64,000 bases of DNA from Cinnamomum chago (GCA_038049695.1 CP142456.1:67917922-67981921); one strand, 5' to 3'; shown: positions 1 through 11,067, numbered from the stretch's first letter. Notes: a model not told the origin generated them from the sequence alone. Translations and numbers: made by a program.

Positions 1-830
1 AAGAGGTCAAAATCAACATTCCGCTTTTGGATGCGATCAAACAGATCCCATCTTACGCAAAATTCTTGAAAGATTTATGTACAATCAAGCGTAAAATGCA
101 TGTCCAAAAGAAAACATTCTTGACTGAGCAAATTAGTGCTATTTTAAAACAAAACACTCCCCCTAAATACAAGGATCCGGGATGCCCCACTATATCATGC
201 ATCTTTGGAAATTTTCGGATCGAGCAAGCATTGCTTGACTTAGGGGCTAGTGTTAATCTATTGCCCTACTCGGTATACGAACAGATGGGGCTAGGTGAGC
301 TGAAACCTACTCAAGTCACTCTCCAGCTAGCTGATAGGTCAATAAAGAAACCGAGAGGGGTAATAGAGGATGTTTTAATCCAAATCGAGAAATTCTACTT
401 CCCAGTGGATTTTATCGTCCTGGACACACAACCAATGGCCAACCCTAGCGCACAAATTCCGGTGATATTGGGAAGATCCTTCTTGGCCACATCAAATGCA
501 TTAATAAACTGCCGGAACGGAGTCATGAAACTTTCTTTTGGGAACATGACAATTGAATTAAATATCTTTAATGTTTGCAAACAAATGCGGGATGATGGTC
601 CTGATGTCGAACTAGTAGATCTCATTGAATCCATTGTTCAAGAAACCCTTGAGGAGTCCTCTGACTCAAATTTTCTGGACACAATGGAATCAAGCAAGGC
701 TTTGGCCAATTTTATAGACACCCCGAATGACACTGTTAACATAGTGAATACAACATGGAAACCTCAGTTGGAGGAGCTCGTACGGCCTGCCGACAACAAC
801 GATACTCTCTCTCCTTTTCTCCGCATTTGA
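1..830 (+). mobile_element. Ty3/gypsy gag-protease fragment
   Basis: The frame is open from base 3 to a TGA at 828-830, so the 5' end lies outside the window. The protein has the end of a gag-like region (INIPLLDAIKQIPSYAKFL) and then a retroviral aspartic protease fold. The active-site loop reads DLGASVNLLPYSVYEQMGLG, the DLGA form common in Athila/Tat-type Ty3/gypsy elements. It is followed by a flap-side segment and VILGRSFLATSNALINC, the C-terminal protease signature. The normal continuation into reverse transcriptase is absent: the frame ends about 40 residues after the acidic linker and I see no RT, RNase H or integrase downstream. This is a decayed remnant. The family call is firm; the exact lineage is inferred. 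Confidence 0.85.
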
Positions 831-3800
831 GCCTGTTTGCCCAACAACATTTCATTAGTATGAAGAACTGAAGCCTCAACTACAAGAAGAGGCCATTATC
901 TTTTTTCTTTGCAAGCAAACAACCCTAGGATCTAATCACCCAACAGACAGATAATAAGAAATGGAAAAGTTCCACATCAAGGATTGCATATAAAGAAAGC
1001 TCGGGCATAAAGAGACTAAATTCAGCAAAATGAAGAATCCGAGTATGAAGAAGAGATTCTTTTACCCTCTTGGGAACATTTTCTTTGAAGAACATTTTCT
1101 CCATTCCGTCTCTTAACACATAAATGGAACGAGGAAAATCCATAGATGAAAAGGCTTTCACTAGCGGTGAAAATAAATACACGATAAAGAAATGTTCACT
1201 CTATTTGTAAATGGAGCTTGCCTGTGATCAATTCAAATCCTATCACAAATGAACCACATGGGGACTCATCAATGTTTGTGACCGTAAAACTCACACATGC
1301 AAATGGTTAATAGAATTCCTAAAAATGAAAGGTGGGGATGATTTGGAAGCCCCTATCTACACCGGTGAACTGTGCTTCTAATTTTTTTTTTCCTTTTTTT
1401 ATATTGTTTGTGGGATGGGTAGTATGAGTTTTAGCTTATAATCATTGATTTTGTAATGGGTTTTGCTTTGTAAACGTTATTATTCACTTTTCATTGCACA
1501 AATCTTTTTTCACCTGATTCCTGTATTCTGAAATGTTGGATAGGTCTCTGACATGGTCAGTAGGTCAAATACAGTGTTTATTTCATTTAGAATTCCTCTG
1601 ATCTAATGCTTCCTCTGTTTTGTGGGTTTGATTGGTGCCCAATTTTTCTAACTTTCACTACTAAGAACTGATGTAGTTGTAGATTTCTCAGCTCGATATG
1701 TTTTTTGTATTGGCTTGGATATGTTTTTTGTATTTCTCAGCTCCATAGATATTTTGCAGATTTCTCAGCTCGATTGTAGTTAATATAAATCAATAGCTTA
1801 GCCTTCCACATGTGCACCTCAAGTATGTGATTCACTTGAAGAGATGAAGCATTAAGCATGAAATCCGTCTTTTGAGAGAAAGTGTAGAAGCTCAGCATTT
1901 CCAGCAACAACGCCCAAATTACCGCAGCTATATATTAATGACGTTTCTACTATTTGTTGCATATGTATGGAGAGCAAAAGTTGCAACGAAAGGATAGTTA
2001 AATGATGTGTACATATTGTCTAGACAATTGTTAAGGTTTCTTAGTTTTGGAAGTGGAAATTGTATTTTGATATGCAAAGATTGTTACTCTTTTTATCTCT
2101 CTTTGGAAATGGAAAGATTGGAACTCTTTTTATCAGCATATTAGCAGTTTCGCAGAAGTTTGATTATGTACATGTAAGCGCGCAGTTGATGGATGGAGAA
2201 ACCAAATGCTCATTTGCAAACTGCAATACCAAATGGGCTCCATACCTATGATTGGAGCTTATATAGATGCCTGTTTGTATGTAATTGTGACTCTTGTGAT
2301 TGGGTTCCAGGTCTAGTGCGGGGACATTGCTACTCATGCTTCACCCTGCCCATCAAATTAACGGAAGGGGGTTGAAGGTATTAGGTAAGATGCTATATCA
2401 ATTCATTTGCACGAGGTGACTTTTTTCTATGGAAAGCAGCTCTGAGACATATTATAGATATGTGTAGAAGTTCAGATACCCACCACTGGTGCAAGTTGGC
2501 TAGGGACAATGAAAGGACATGCTAGGATGCAAAGGGGTGGTTGAAAAGAAAAATATTCTTGGCTTTCCATTGGAGGTCAAATCCAATGTTCTTCTTATAA
2601 TTGGTATACTAGCAGTGCACTCCTCCAAAAATAGTTATTTTTTTAAACATTTTGTATAAAAAAATGAAGGTGTATAAAAAAAGGCGAGTCTCTTTTTTCT
2701 GTGCCTTACATTTTTAATGTGAGAGAGACAATTCCATTGTCTCTCTTCTGGCATCAGGCCAAATTTTACGCTCCCTAAATCTTGGTTGTTAAATCTAAGA
2801 GCAATATGTGAGTTACATAAAGTAATAATGTTGTTATTTCAAAGAACAATCAACTGTAGCTACAGTTTCTCCAAACAAGTGATCTCAATAACATGGCCAG
2901 CATTAACATAAAGTTGTTTGACTCATCTTAAAAAGTCTCAAATATGAATCACTCAAATGCAAAATAATAATACAAAAAAAAAAGTCCATCTTCAATTTAA
3001 AGTTGAGCTTGTCAAACGCTTCAGCACGTCCATCCTCAATCCATTTGAAGCCCTACGAAGTTAAAAATAAATAAATGAAATCCACATGGCAGAAATGGAA
3101 ATAAAAAGTTAGAGGGAAACTGAAAAATAAAAGTTAGAGGGAAAATGAATATATCTTTTCACTCAAATACTTTGTTGCTTTTGGTGTCTTGTTTTCATCT
3201 ACAATTTCATATCCATATACAATCTGGACCACAAATGGAAAAAATTGGTCATGAATCCGATTCAAATGGTTTACCCCAACAGCCCCAAACCCACCCATTG
3301 CCGTTTCCAAAATCCGGTTCAGATGGAAATATGCTTGTGATAGCACAAAAGAACTTAGAATAGAAAAAAAATCAACTAAAAGAGAAATCCTAATAGCTCA
3401 ATATGAGCACAGCAACAGATTCATGAAAACGTAAGTCATACAGATGTGTAATGATTTTAGTGTGGGCAAAAAAATGCTATAGAACAAGCGATACTAATAA
3501 AAAAAATGCTACAGCTAAAAAAAAAAAATAGAACAAACATATACCAAATTTGTATGAAGGAACATGTCAATTTAGTTATAATCAATCTACAGCAAAAACA
3601 AGTTGGTCATTTTGGAATAAATTCCACAGCAATTTAGCTTCAGCATTTCCTAGCTTACCTAAAAGATCTGCTTGGATGTAACCTAATCACAAAAAGCCTG
3701 ATGAGAAGATGGAGAAAAGCCTGGCAACAAGAAGAAAGTCATCTAAATGACAAAAGAAAATTATAAAAAATAAAAACTAAATTCAGAACCTTATAAAGGA

Positions 3801-3955
3801 AATGTTTGGACATTGTTAGGTTTCAAGTGCCTATCAAATAGAACATGACAGAGTCTGCAAACTGTACACCCAGGTATTGGGCAAAATGTGTGTCATCTTA
3901 ACAGAATCCTGAGATTGGCACTGGAGACTAATAGCATATTAATCGATTATGTTTT
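831..3955. other. Intergenic, no gene recognised
   Basis: AT-rich sequence with short poly-T and poly-A runs (for example around 1381-1400 and 2975-2985). Open frames are all under 90 codons, show no recognisable domain and occur at a density expected by chance. It may include non-coding remnants of the Ty3/gypsy element ending at 830, but no LTR could be identified. Confidence 0.5.
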
Positions 3956-4863
3956 TGAAAATTTTTAATTATGGGTTCGCGATCTCTAGATTGGTGTACT
4001 CAAACAATCAACCAATAGTGTGCAGAAATAAACAATATGCAACGGAAATAAACAAAACAAGCACACACCACAAAGACACCAAATTTAAGGTGGAAAACCC
4101 TAACCGGGTGAAAAACCACCGATTCGAACTGGATCAAATCAAACACTATGAATCTCGTAATTACAAGAAACTCAGATATCTTCCCCAGATATCCCCTACC
4201 CAAGGACTGAAGTTACATTGTGTCGCTTCACGCTTCAACGACTTCACACCGTTGATTGCAACAGATTCAATTCAGCGTCTGACTCCTCAAATCTTCTCGC
4301 AAGAAGATAATCTTCTACAAAAGATGCAGAAGAACTGGCTCTAGAGAACTTGGCAGCACAACTTCATAAAAATCTCTAGAAAAGAATTCTCTCAATGATA
4401 ATCTCTAACTCAGAAATTTGAGAGGTGAGGCTCCCTTTTGAAATAGCCCTTGAGTCCTTTAAATAGCCATAAGGACGTGCTTAAAGTTGCCTAAGATGAT
4501 TAGGACTAAAACTAGCAGTTTGAGCACAATAAGAACAGCAGTTTCCAAAATTTGTAGTTCACTGTGCTTGGTTCGCTTGAGCGGTCATTGGGTGCGCTCG
4601 AGCAGACCGGCCTCTGTTTCAGCGCTGCCCAAACCGACCTGTTCGCTCGAGCGGATATGATGGTCGCTCGAGCAGGCCCCTCTCTGGATAATCCAAAATT
4701 TCAACTCTCTTTCTCTAGCTTTCTTCTAATTCTTTCATACTTTCTTTTTTTGAGTCCTTCCAATCTTCTATCTTCAGAGTCCTTTTCTAAATAAAAATTA
4801 CAACTCAAAAGACCAAGAGTTTTGTCCAACCCATGAATTTAGCCAACACTAAAATTCCTAACA
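3956..4863 (-). repeat. 3' LTR of the TR-GAG element
   Basis: 908 bp, collinear along its whole length with 10160-11067. In minus-strand sense it is the downstream LTR because the purine tract adjoins it at 4864-4877. It contains several CGCTCGAGCG-like palindromes between 4570 and 4680. A TTTAAA core near 4457-4463 could be the LTR TATA box. Confidence 0.9.
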
Positions 4864-4877
4864 ATCTCCTCCTTTGG
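4864..4877 (-). promoter_or_regulatory. Polypurine tract
   Basis: The minus strand reads CCAAAGGAGGAGAT directly before the 3' LTR, the expected plus-strand priming site. Additional G-rich tracts (reverse complements of CTCCCCCTCAAAAG and ACTCCCCCTG) lie a little further inside, near 5129-5160. Confidence 0.75.
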
Positions 4878-5203
4878 CAATTCATGGATAAAACTCCCTA
4901 AGACAGTACAAATTGATCTACCCAAAATGAAACCCAAAATACATGGAATTTTTAAAATTAAAAAAAATGTAGATCAACAAATGTAGATCTGCATTGTTCT
5001 GCATTGTCTCTGACTGAGTCTGAACTTCTTATTCGCCCCCTTAATCTGTCATCTTTCTCCCCCTTTTTGTCCATAAATTAACAAAGTTAAGGATAAGAAC
5101 ATGCAGCTTTTTGTCAATTAGGATCAGTAGCTCCCCCTCAAAAGCAACTCCCCCTGAATGTATCTTCGTAGTAACGCTGGGGTTGGGAGCTTAATCTCTT
5201 TGA

Positions 5204-7404
5204 TCAGGGCTTGTTATGTGTAGACACCCACACTTGTGTAGTTTGATCTTTCAGCAGAGTGTGAGTAACCTCCTTAGGCAAATCAGATTTTCTAACCCAA
5301 ATTTGAGCCGTTTTGGGTGGAGAAAAATTCTTCCGGCATTGCTTGATCTTAGGTAAACTTTGCAGCTTCTTGCAATGGGGACGAATGTGTCCTTTTAATC
5401 CACAATGATGACAAGTGGATGTGCGTGCAGCATGTGACACATTCTTTTTCTTGAAACTACTCAACACATTATTTGAAGGTGCAGTATGTGGAGTAGCATG
5501 TGCAAAACTTGAAACGAAAATTGTTTTACCTTTAGTATTTGAAGTGGATGCACCATGATCATAACCGAGACCGCTTCTGTCAAAATGAGACTTCTAACTG
5601 GACAAGATATTTGTAAGAGTCTGCCAACTAGTGTTCATCTTGTTTAGAGAAGCTTGCTTGACTTCTAGCTCTGACAGAGTGATCTTCAGTCTTCCTTACA
5701 GGTCTTGATTTTCAGCTTTAACAGTTTGAACTCCGTCTTCATATTCTTCATCTCTTGTTCAGCCTCTTCAAGTTTTTTACTCTCAGTAGCCAAACTTTCA
5801 GCCATGCAGTTTTTCTGACTTTCCAAGAGATGAATCTTTTCCAGTGCTTGCTCTAATTCAATCTTCAGTGCAGAATTTTCTTCTTGAGCAGCCTTGTACT
5901 TATTAAATTTCTTTAGCTAGTCATTCCTACCAAAACCTCGAGGCGTTAGTAGAGGCAGCGGAAATACTTTTCAATATTTCCCCTTGGGTGGAGCCCACTT
6001 CTCAATACTCCCCCTGAGGTGGAACCCGGCCAGCGCACTTTTGGCGACACGTATTTTTTTTTTTTTTTTTGCGCCGAGTCGTTCCTCCTGAGATTCGAAC
6101 TCACGACCGGCTGGCTCTGATACAATATTAAATTTCTTTAGCTAGTCATTCCTACCAAAACCTCGAGGCGTTAGTAGAGGCAGCGGAAATACTTTTCAAT
6201 ATTTCCCCTCGGGTGGAGCCCACTTCTCAATAGTACTTGATTGTGATCTTGTTACCATACTTGGTCATCTTGACGGAATCAGCATAGGTAGTATGGTACA
6301 ATTCTTCTCAATCTCTCTCTTGATCTGACAACTCATCTTCATCATCTTCATTGTCAGACGCAGACTTAGCCATGAATGCCACATACTTGCCATTCACATT
6401 GTTAGAAGGATCATCCTCAGGATCTTTTGCATTTTCCTTTTCTTCTTCAGAAGATTCTTCATCCCAAGTTATGTTGAGAGCCTTTTGCTTTGTACCTTTT
6501 TTCTTGTTGGCACACTCATTAGCATAATAACCATAGCCTTGACACTTAAAACACTTTGTCCCTTTTGCAGAAACCTTCTTCCCAGATTGAAATTCTTCTT
6601 ATTGGCTCGTTTTGTCTTCATCTATTTTTTGAAACACTTCACAAACTCAGCCATATCATCTTCAACATCAAATTCAGAATTAGATTCAATTTTCTTTATA
6701 GGCTTCTTTCTTGATTCTGTGATGGCTTTGAAAGCAATATCCTTCTCTTTTGATTTTCCTTTATTCAAACGGTTTGCCTCAAAAGTCTGAAGATTTCCAG
6801 CCAGTTCATTCACCTTGAGGGTATTCAGATTCTTATTTTCTTCAATAGCATCAACTTTAGAATCAACCCTTGAAGGTAGAGACCTCAGAATTTTCTTGAC
6901 AATTTTGTGTTCTGGTATTTCTTCCCCCAGAATGAAAACATCATTGACAATATCATTCAGCCTTGCATTAAATTGATCAATGGTCTCATCTTCTTCCATC
7001 ACGATGGTTTCAAATTCTTTATTCAGCCTTTGCAATTTAGCTTGCTTCACCGTGTCTGTACCCTCATAAACTGTCTGTAAAACTTTTCATGCTTCTTTTG
7101 CAGTTTTGTAAGTGGAAATCCTTCAAAACTCATCAGCAGACACTCCATTGTATATGCTATTCACAGCCTTATTATTACAATTGGATGCATGCTTCTCATC
7201 CTTAGACCATTCGGCTTTAGGTTTAGGAACAGTTTGTCCATTAACCACAATTGTAGGTCTAGAGTAGCCCTCCTCAACAATATCCCAAACATCTTCATCA
7301 ATGGACTTGAGAAACCCAATAATCCTTTGTTTCCAATATGCATAAATAGAACCGTCAAACAAAGGAGGCTTGGAGGTAGATGTCCCTTCTCTATTGAGTA
7401 CCAT
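5204..7404 (-). pseudogene. Decayed copia-like gag with two zinc knuckles
   Basis: The gag start is the ATG at 7404 (MVLNREGTSTSKPPLFDG). Next comes a UBN2/DUF4219-like gag core with YAYWKQRIIGFLKSID and, after a break, EFETIVMEEDETIDQFNARL and KILRSLPSRVDSKVDAIEE. A first CCHC knuckle (CFKCQGYGYYANEC) is encoded near 6510-6560. An acidic stretch and a coiled coil follow, then a second knuckle CHHCGLKGHIRPHC near 5365-5405 and IWVRKSDL. Two in-frame TGA codons interrupt the core (7125-7123 and 7089-7087), at positions where I would expect Arg and Trp, so gag is dead. A TRIM at 5901-6232 also cuts the coiled-coil part. The frame stops without any pol domain. Family assignment is firm; the exact copia lineage (SIRE-like gag layout) is inferred. 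Confidence 0.8.
5901..6232 (-). mobile_element. 332-bp TRIM/SMART-like miniature LTR element
   Basis: Two 107-bp direct repeats (5901-6007 and 6126-6232) flank a 118-bp interior, with a 5-bp target duplication GTACT at 5896-5900 and 6233-6237. On the minus strand a primer site TTGTATCAGAGCC (initiator tRNA-Met like, one base short) follows the upstream repeat, and a purine tract CAGGGGGAG precedes the downstream one. The interior holds a 16-base A run and a box-B-like GTTCGAATC. No coding capacity. Oddly, the repeats begin and end TA...TA (TATTGAGAAG...TTTAATA) rather than TG...CA. It is inserted in the gag of the TR-GAG element. Confidence 0.75.
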
Positions 7405-7805
7405 TCTAGAAATCTTGTACGACACTACAAGAAATTTGGGGTTTAAGGACGACACAAATTTATCCCAAAATGTACATATTTTGTCACCGAAATTATTTAA
7501 GACGAAAAGTTTTCGTCACCCGTTTTGTTGCCAAAGCCTTGTCGCTAAAAGGAATTGGAGACGAAAAAAATTCGTCATTGAAAAAGATAAATTTGTGACA
7601 ATTTCTTTGTCTCCAATACACTCTATTGGAAACATACTTGTAAGTAATTTTTTTTCCGTCACCAATACACTCTGTTGGAAACATACTTGTAAGTAATTAG
7701 TGACAAAATATTTTGTCATTAAAGGAAGAAATTAGAGACAAAAATATTTTATCATAAATATAAGAAATAGAGACGAAATAATTTTGTCACGTTTAATATA
7801 AAGGA

Positions 7806-8700
7806 TGTCATAGCCCCGCTCAACTCAAGGACTTCCCAGGAGGTCACCACCCATCCTAGTATTGCTCCCGCCCGAGCACGCTTAACTTTGGAATTTTTAT
7901 GATTTCCGGAGCCGCACGTTTTTAGAAGGCCTCATGCTAAGTTAATACGGGGTTTGACTTATAAGCCCATGGTCAGGACTTGGATATTTCCGATGCGGGC
8001 TAACAGAGACTCATCATTTCAAGCCCGTGGTTGACACGCTACGCCTCGTGGTTAAAGGTACCGCTCGGACCAAAATCTCACATTCTCCCCCCACTAGAAA
8101 TAGAGCCGTCATCGGCTTTGATACCAACTGTCACAGCCCCACCCAACTCAGCATTAAATTGTCCGCTTTGGCTCACGTGCACGCACGAGGACTTCCCAGG
8201 AGGTCACCCATCCTAGTACTACTCCCGCTCGAGCACGCTTAACTTCGGAGTTCTTGTGATTTCCGGGGCCGCACGGTTTTAAAAGGCCTCATGCTAAGTT
8301 AATACGAGGTTTGACTTATAAGCCCAAGGTCAGGACTTGGATATTTCCGATGCGGGCTAATGGAAACTCACTGTTTGAAGCCCGTGGTTGACACTCTACA
8401 CCTCGTGGTTAAGGGTACCGCCTGGACCAAGATCTCACAAACACGCGCGAGGCCTTCCCAAGAGGTCACCCATCCTAGTACTGCTCCTTCTTGAGCACGC
8501 TTAACTTCGGATTTCTTACAATTTCCAAGGCTGCACGTTTTTAAAAAGCCTCATGCTAAGTTAATACGGGGTTTGACTTATAATCCCAATGTCAAGACTT
8601 GGATATTTCCGATGCGGACTAACGGAGACTCACCGTTTGAAGCCCGTGGTTGACACGCTACTCCCCGTGGTTAAGGGTATCACCCGGACCAAGTTCTCAT
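7806..8700 (-). mobile_element. Cassandra TRIM with extra partial LTR
   Basis: LTR A (7806-8082) and LTR B (8129-8439) read TGTGAGAT...TGTGACA (TGTCATA end in A) on the minus strand. Between them is a 46-bp interior with primer site TTGGTATCAAAGCC and purine tract GGGGGGAGAA, so the two LTRs almost touch. A third LTR copy C (about 8440-8700) follows directly and lacks its first part. Each LTR carries the 3' two-thirds of a 5S rRNA gene including A-box and C-box sequences, the hallmark of Cassandra. The array probably arose by unequal recombination between LTRs. I found no clean target duplication around the array. Confidence 0.85.
8183..8265 (-). pseudogene. 5S rRNA-derived segment in Cassandra LTR B
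   Basis: Read on the minus strand this matches plant 5S rRNA from about nucleotide 35 to the 3' end: AACTCCGAAGTTAAGCGTGC (A-box) and TAGGATGGGTGACCTCCTGG (C-box). The first third of the 5S gene is missing. Copies in LTR A (about 7827-7910) and LTR C (about 8448-8528) are more diverged. It is a retrotransposon component, not an rRNA gene, though the internal pol III promoter boxes in copy B look well preserved. Confidence 0.85.
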
Positions 8701-9199
8701 AGTAGCAGAGACTGAGGGAGGTAGGTGTACCTGGCGTTGGCGGACTCCTAGATGGAGGATGATGGGCGCAGATGATGGTGATTGGTAATGGTGGCTGCGT
8801 CTGGGAGTTCTAGGCGAGAGGGACTGAAAGAAGTAGAGATGAGAGGGATCACTGATCAGGGATGGGTCTGCACTGCGTGTGTTAATAGAGGGTGATGATG
8901 ATTGATGGGGGCCAATGGGCCATGGGGCTGTTGCCTGAGGCGATGGGAAGGAGCTGTTGGAAAAGGATTTTGGAAAATGGGGAAAAGGGTTCTTCTCTCC
9001 TCTTCTGGAAAAGGGTTTTGGAAAAGAGAGACCGGGATAGATGGAGGGACAAAGGGGGAAATGGGTTTTGGAAAAGGGGTGTTGGATTAGGGGGGGGGGG
9101 GGGGAGGAATGGACGTTAGGGCCTGGGGGGCCCATTTTAGTCATTTTAAAGGCTTTACCTAAGTAATACTTATAAGAGAGGAATAGGCTCAAGTGCGAA
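8701..9199. other. G-rich filler of CACTA element 1
   Basis: Strongly G-rich on the plus strand between 8880 and 9130, including a run of 15 G at 9090-9104 and many GGGG tracts. Open frames here on both strands are Pro/Ser- or Gly/Trp-biased and look like composition artefacts. It may be captured host sequence, but I recognise no source gene. Confidence 0.45.
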
Positions 9200-9985
9200 T
9201 GAAATTGGCGCCTTATTTTGTTGGCCGAAATATTTTCGTCTTCCATAACTTATCCTTATTAGTGAGGAATTACGTTCGTCGCAAAAATAAATTATATTTT
9301 GTGACAAGTTCGTCTCCAATGAACTAAAATAATTCGCGCCAACGCAAATGAAATTAACGCCTTATTTTGGTGACCAAATATTTCCGTCTTCCATAACTTA
9401 TCCTTAATAGTGACGATTATGTTCGTCACAAAAACAAATTATATTTTGTGACAAAAATGTTCTTCTCCAATTAGCTAAAATAATTCGCGCCAAAGCAAAT
9501 GAAATTGGAGCCTTATTTTGGTGACGAAATATGTTCGTCTTCCATAACTAATCCTTATTGGTGACGAATTACGTTCGTCGCAAAAATAAATTATATTTTG
9601 TGACAAAAATGTTCGTCTCCAATAAGCTAAAATAATTCGCGCCAACGCAAATGAAATTGGCGCCTTATTTTGTTGACCAAATATTTTCATCTTCCATAAC
9701 TTATCCTTATTAGTGACAAATTACGTTCGTCACAAAAATAAATTATATTTTGTGACAAAAATGTTCGTCTCCAATGAGCTAAAATAATTCACGCCAAAGC
9801 AAATGAAATTGGCACATTATTTTGATGATGAAATATGTTCGCCTTCCATAACTTATCCTTATTGGTGACGAATTACGTTCGTCGCAAATATATATATATA
9901 TATATTGTGATAACAATGTTCATCTCCAATGAGCTAAAATAATTGGCGCCAGCGCAAATGAAGTTGGCGCCTTATTTTTGCAGAC
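9200..9985. repeat. Six-unit ~151-bp subterminal tandem repeat of CACTA 1
   Basis: The phrase GGCGCCTTATTTTG recurs at about 9207, 9356, 9507, 9659, 9811 and 9966, giving a period near 151 bp. Each unit contains inverted GACGAAATAT / TTCGTC words and a conserved AATTCGCGCCAA segment. CACTA transposases bind short subterminal repeats of this sort; that role is inferred here. Confidence 0.8.
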
Positions 9986-10145
9986 GAAATTTTATTTTCG
10001 TCTCCTATACTTTTGAAAAAAATGAAAACAAACGAAAAAATTTATATTTTGTCCTCTTTGGGTGTTCTTTTAAGACAAAAAAAATTTCGTCACAACAGCA
10101 TAGATTTCTTGTAGTGCGATCAAACACAACAAGATAGTGCAACCC

Positions 10146-10157
10146 GCTCTGATACCA
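10146..10157 (-). promoter_or_regulatory. Primer-binding site (tRNA-iMet)
   Basis: The minus strand reads TGGTATCAGAGC two bases after the 5' LTR, the standard plant retrotransposon site complementary to the 3' end of initiator tRNA-Met. It fixes the element's orientation. Confidence 0.9.
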
Positions 10158-10159
10158 AT

Positions 10160-11067
10160 TGAAAATTTTTATTTTTGGGTTCGCGATCTCTAGATTGGTG
10201 TACTCAAACAATCAACCAATAGTGTGCAGAAATAAACAATATGCAGCGGAAATAAACAAAACAAGCACACACCACAAGGACACCAAATTTAAGGTGGAAA
10301 ACCCTAACCGGGTGAAAAACCACCGATCCGAACTGGATCAAATCAAACACTATGAATCTCGCAATTACAAGAAACTCAAATCTCTTCCCCAGATATCCCC
10401 TACCCAAGGACTGAAGGTACCTTGTGTCGCTTCACGCTTCAACGACTTCACATTGTTGATTGCAATAGATTCAATCCAGCGTCTGATTCCTCAAATCTTC
10501 TCGCAAGAAGATAATCTTCTACAAAATATGCAGAAGAACTGGCTCTAGAGAACTTGGCAGCACAACTTCATAAAAATCTCTAGAAAAGAATTCTCTCAAT
10601 GATAAACTCTAACTCAGAACTTTGAGAGGTGAGGCTCCCTTTTGAAATAGCCCTTGAGTCCTTTAAATAGCCATAAGGACGTTCTTAAAGTTGCCTAAGA
10701 TGATTAGGACTAAAACCAGCAGTTTGAGCACAATAAGAACAGCAGTTTCCAAAATTCGTAGTTCACTGTGCTTGGTTCGCTTGAACGGTCATTGGGTACG
10801 CTCGAGTGGACCAGCCTCTGTTTCAGCGCTGCCCAAACCGACTTGTTCGCTCGAGCGGATATGATGGTCGCTCGAGCGGACCCCTCTCTAGATATTCCGA
10901 AATTTCAACTCTCTTTCTCCAGCTTTCTTCTAATTCTTTCATACTTTCTTTTTCTGAGTCCTTCCAATCTTCTATCTTCAGAGTCCTTTTCTAAATAGAA
11001 ATTACAACTCAAAAGACCAAGAGTTTTGTCCAACCCATGAATTTAGCCAACACTAAAATTCCTAACA
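10160..11067 (-). repeat. 5' LTR of the TR-GAG element
   Basis: 908 bp, same length as the partner LTR. It ends with TG...CA termini and is followed by target duplication GTTTT at 11068-11072. The primer-binding site lies 2 bp inside it. The CTCGAG-centred palindromes recur at 10770-10885 with a few substitutions. Confidence 0.9.

Larger units (their letters stand above)
7423..10116. mobile_element. Non-autonomous CACTA element 1
   Basis: Terminal inverted repeats CACTACAAGAAAT at 7423-7435 and its complement at 10104-10116, with a 3-bp target duplication CGA at 7420-7422 and 10117-10119. All three are diagnostic of En/Spm (CACTA) elements. Subterminal regions are rich in GACGAAA/TTTCGTC words in both orientations; on the right these form a tandem array. 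There is no transposase frame, so it must have moved in trans. It sits in the 5' leader of the TR-GAG element, between the primer site and the gag ATG, and contains a Cassandra TRIM. Confidence 0.9.
3956..11067 (-). mobile_element. TR-GAG type non-autonomous LTR retrotransposon (copia-like gag)
   Basis: A complete element with two 908-bp LTRs (3956-4863 and 10160-11067), each running TG...CA when read on the minus strand (start TGTTAGGAAT, end ATTTTCA). It is flanked by a perfect 5-bp target duplication GTTTT (3951-3955 and 11068-11072). The primer-binding site abuts the right LTR and a purine tract abuts the left, so transcription runs right to left. The internal part codes only for a decayed gag. 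No protease, integrase, RT or RNase H is present, which matches the terminal-repeat retrotransposon with GAG domain class. By eye the LTRs differ at roughly forty sites, about 4 percent, so the insertion is not recent. Two younger elements sit inside it: a TRIM (5901-6232) and a CACTA element (7423-10116). Confidence 0.9.

Noticed and set aside
6070..6125. tRNA-derived SINE in the gag of the TR-GAG element
   Set aside because: GTTCGAATC and the A run suggested a SINE, but the flanking 107-bp direct repeats, primer site and GTACT duplication show a miniature LTR element.
7806..8700. A 5S rRNA gene cluster
   Set aside because: Three 5S-like stretches exist but each lacks the 5' third and sits in an LTR with primer site and purine tract, so this is Cassandra.
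8680..9246. 188-codon minus-strand frame inside CACTA 1
   Set aside because: Pro/Ser-rich product of a G-rich segment that runs into the CACTA subterminal repeat and the Cassandra LTR; composition artefact.
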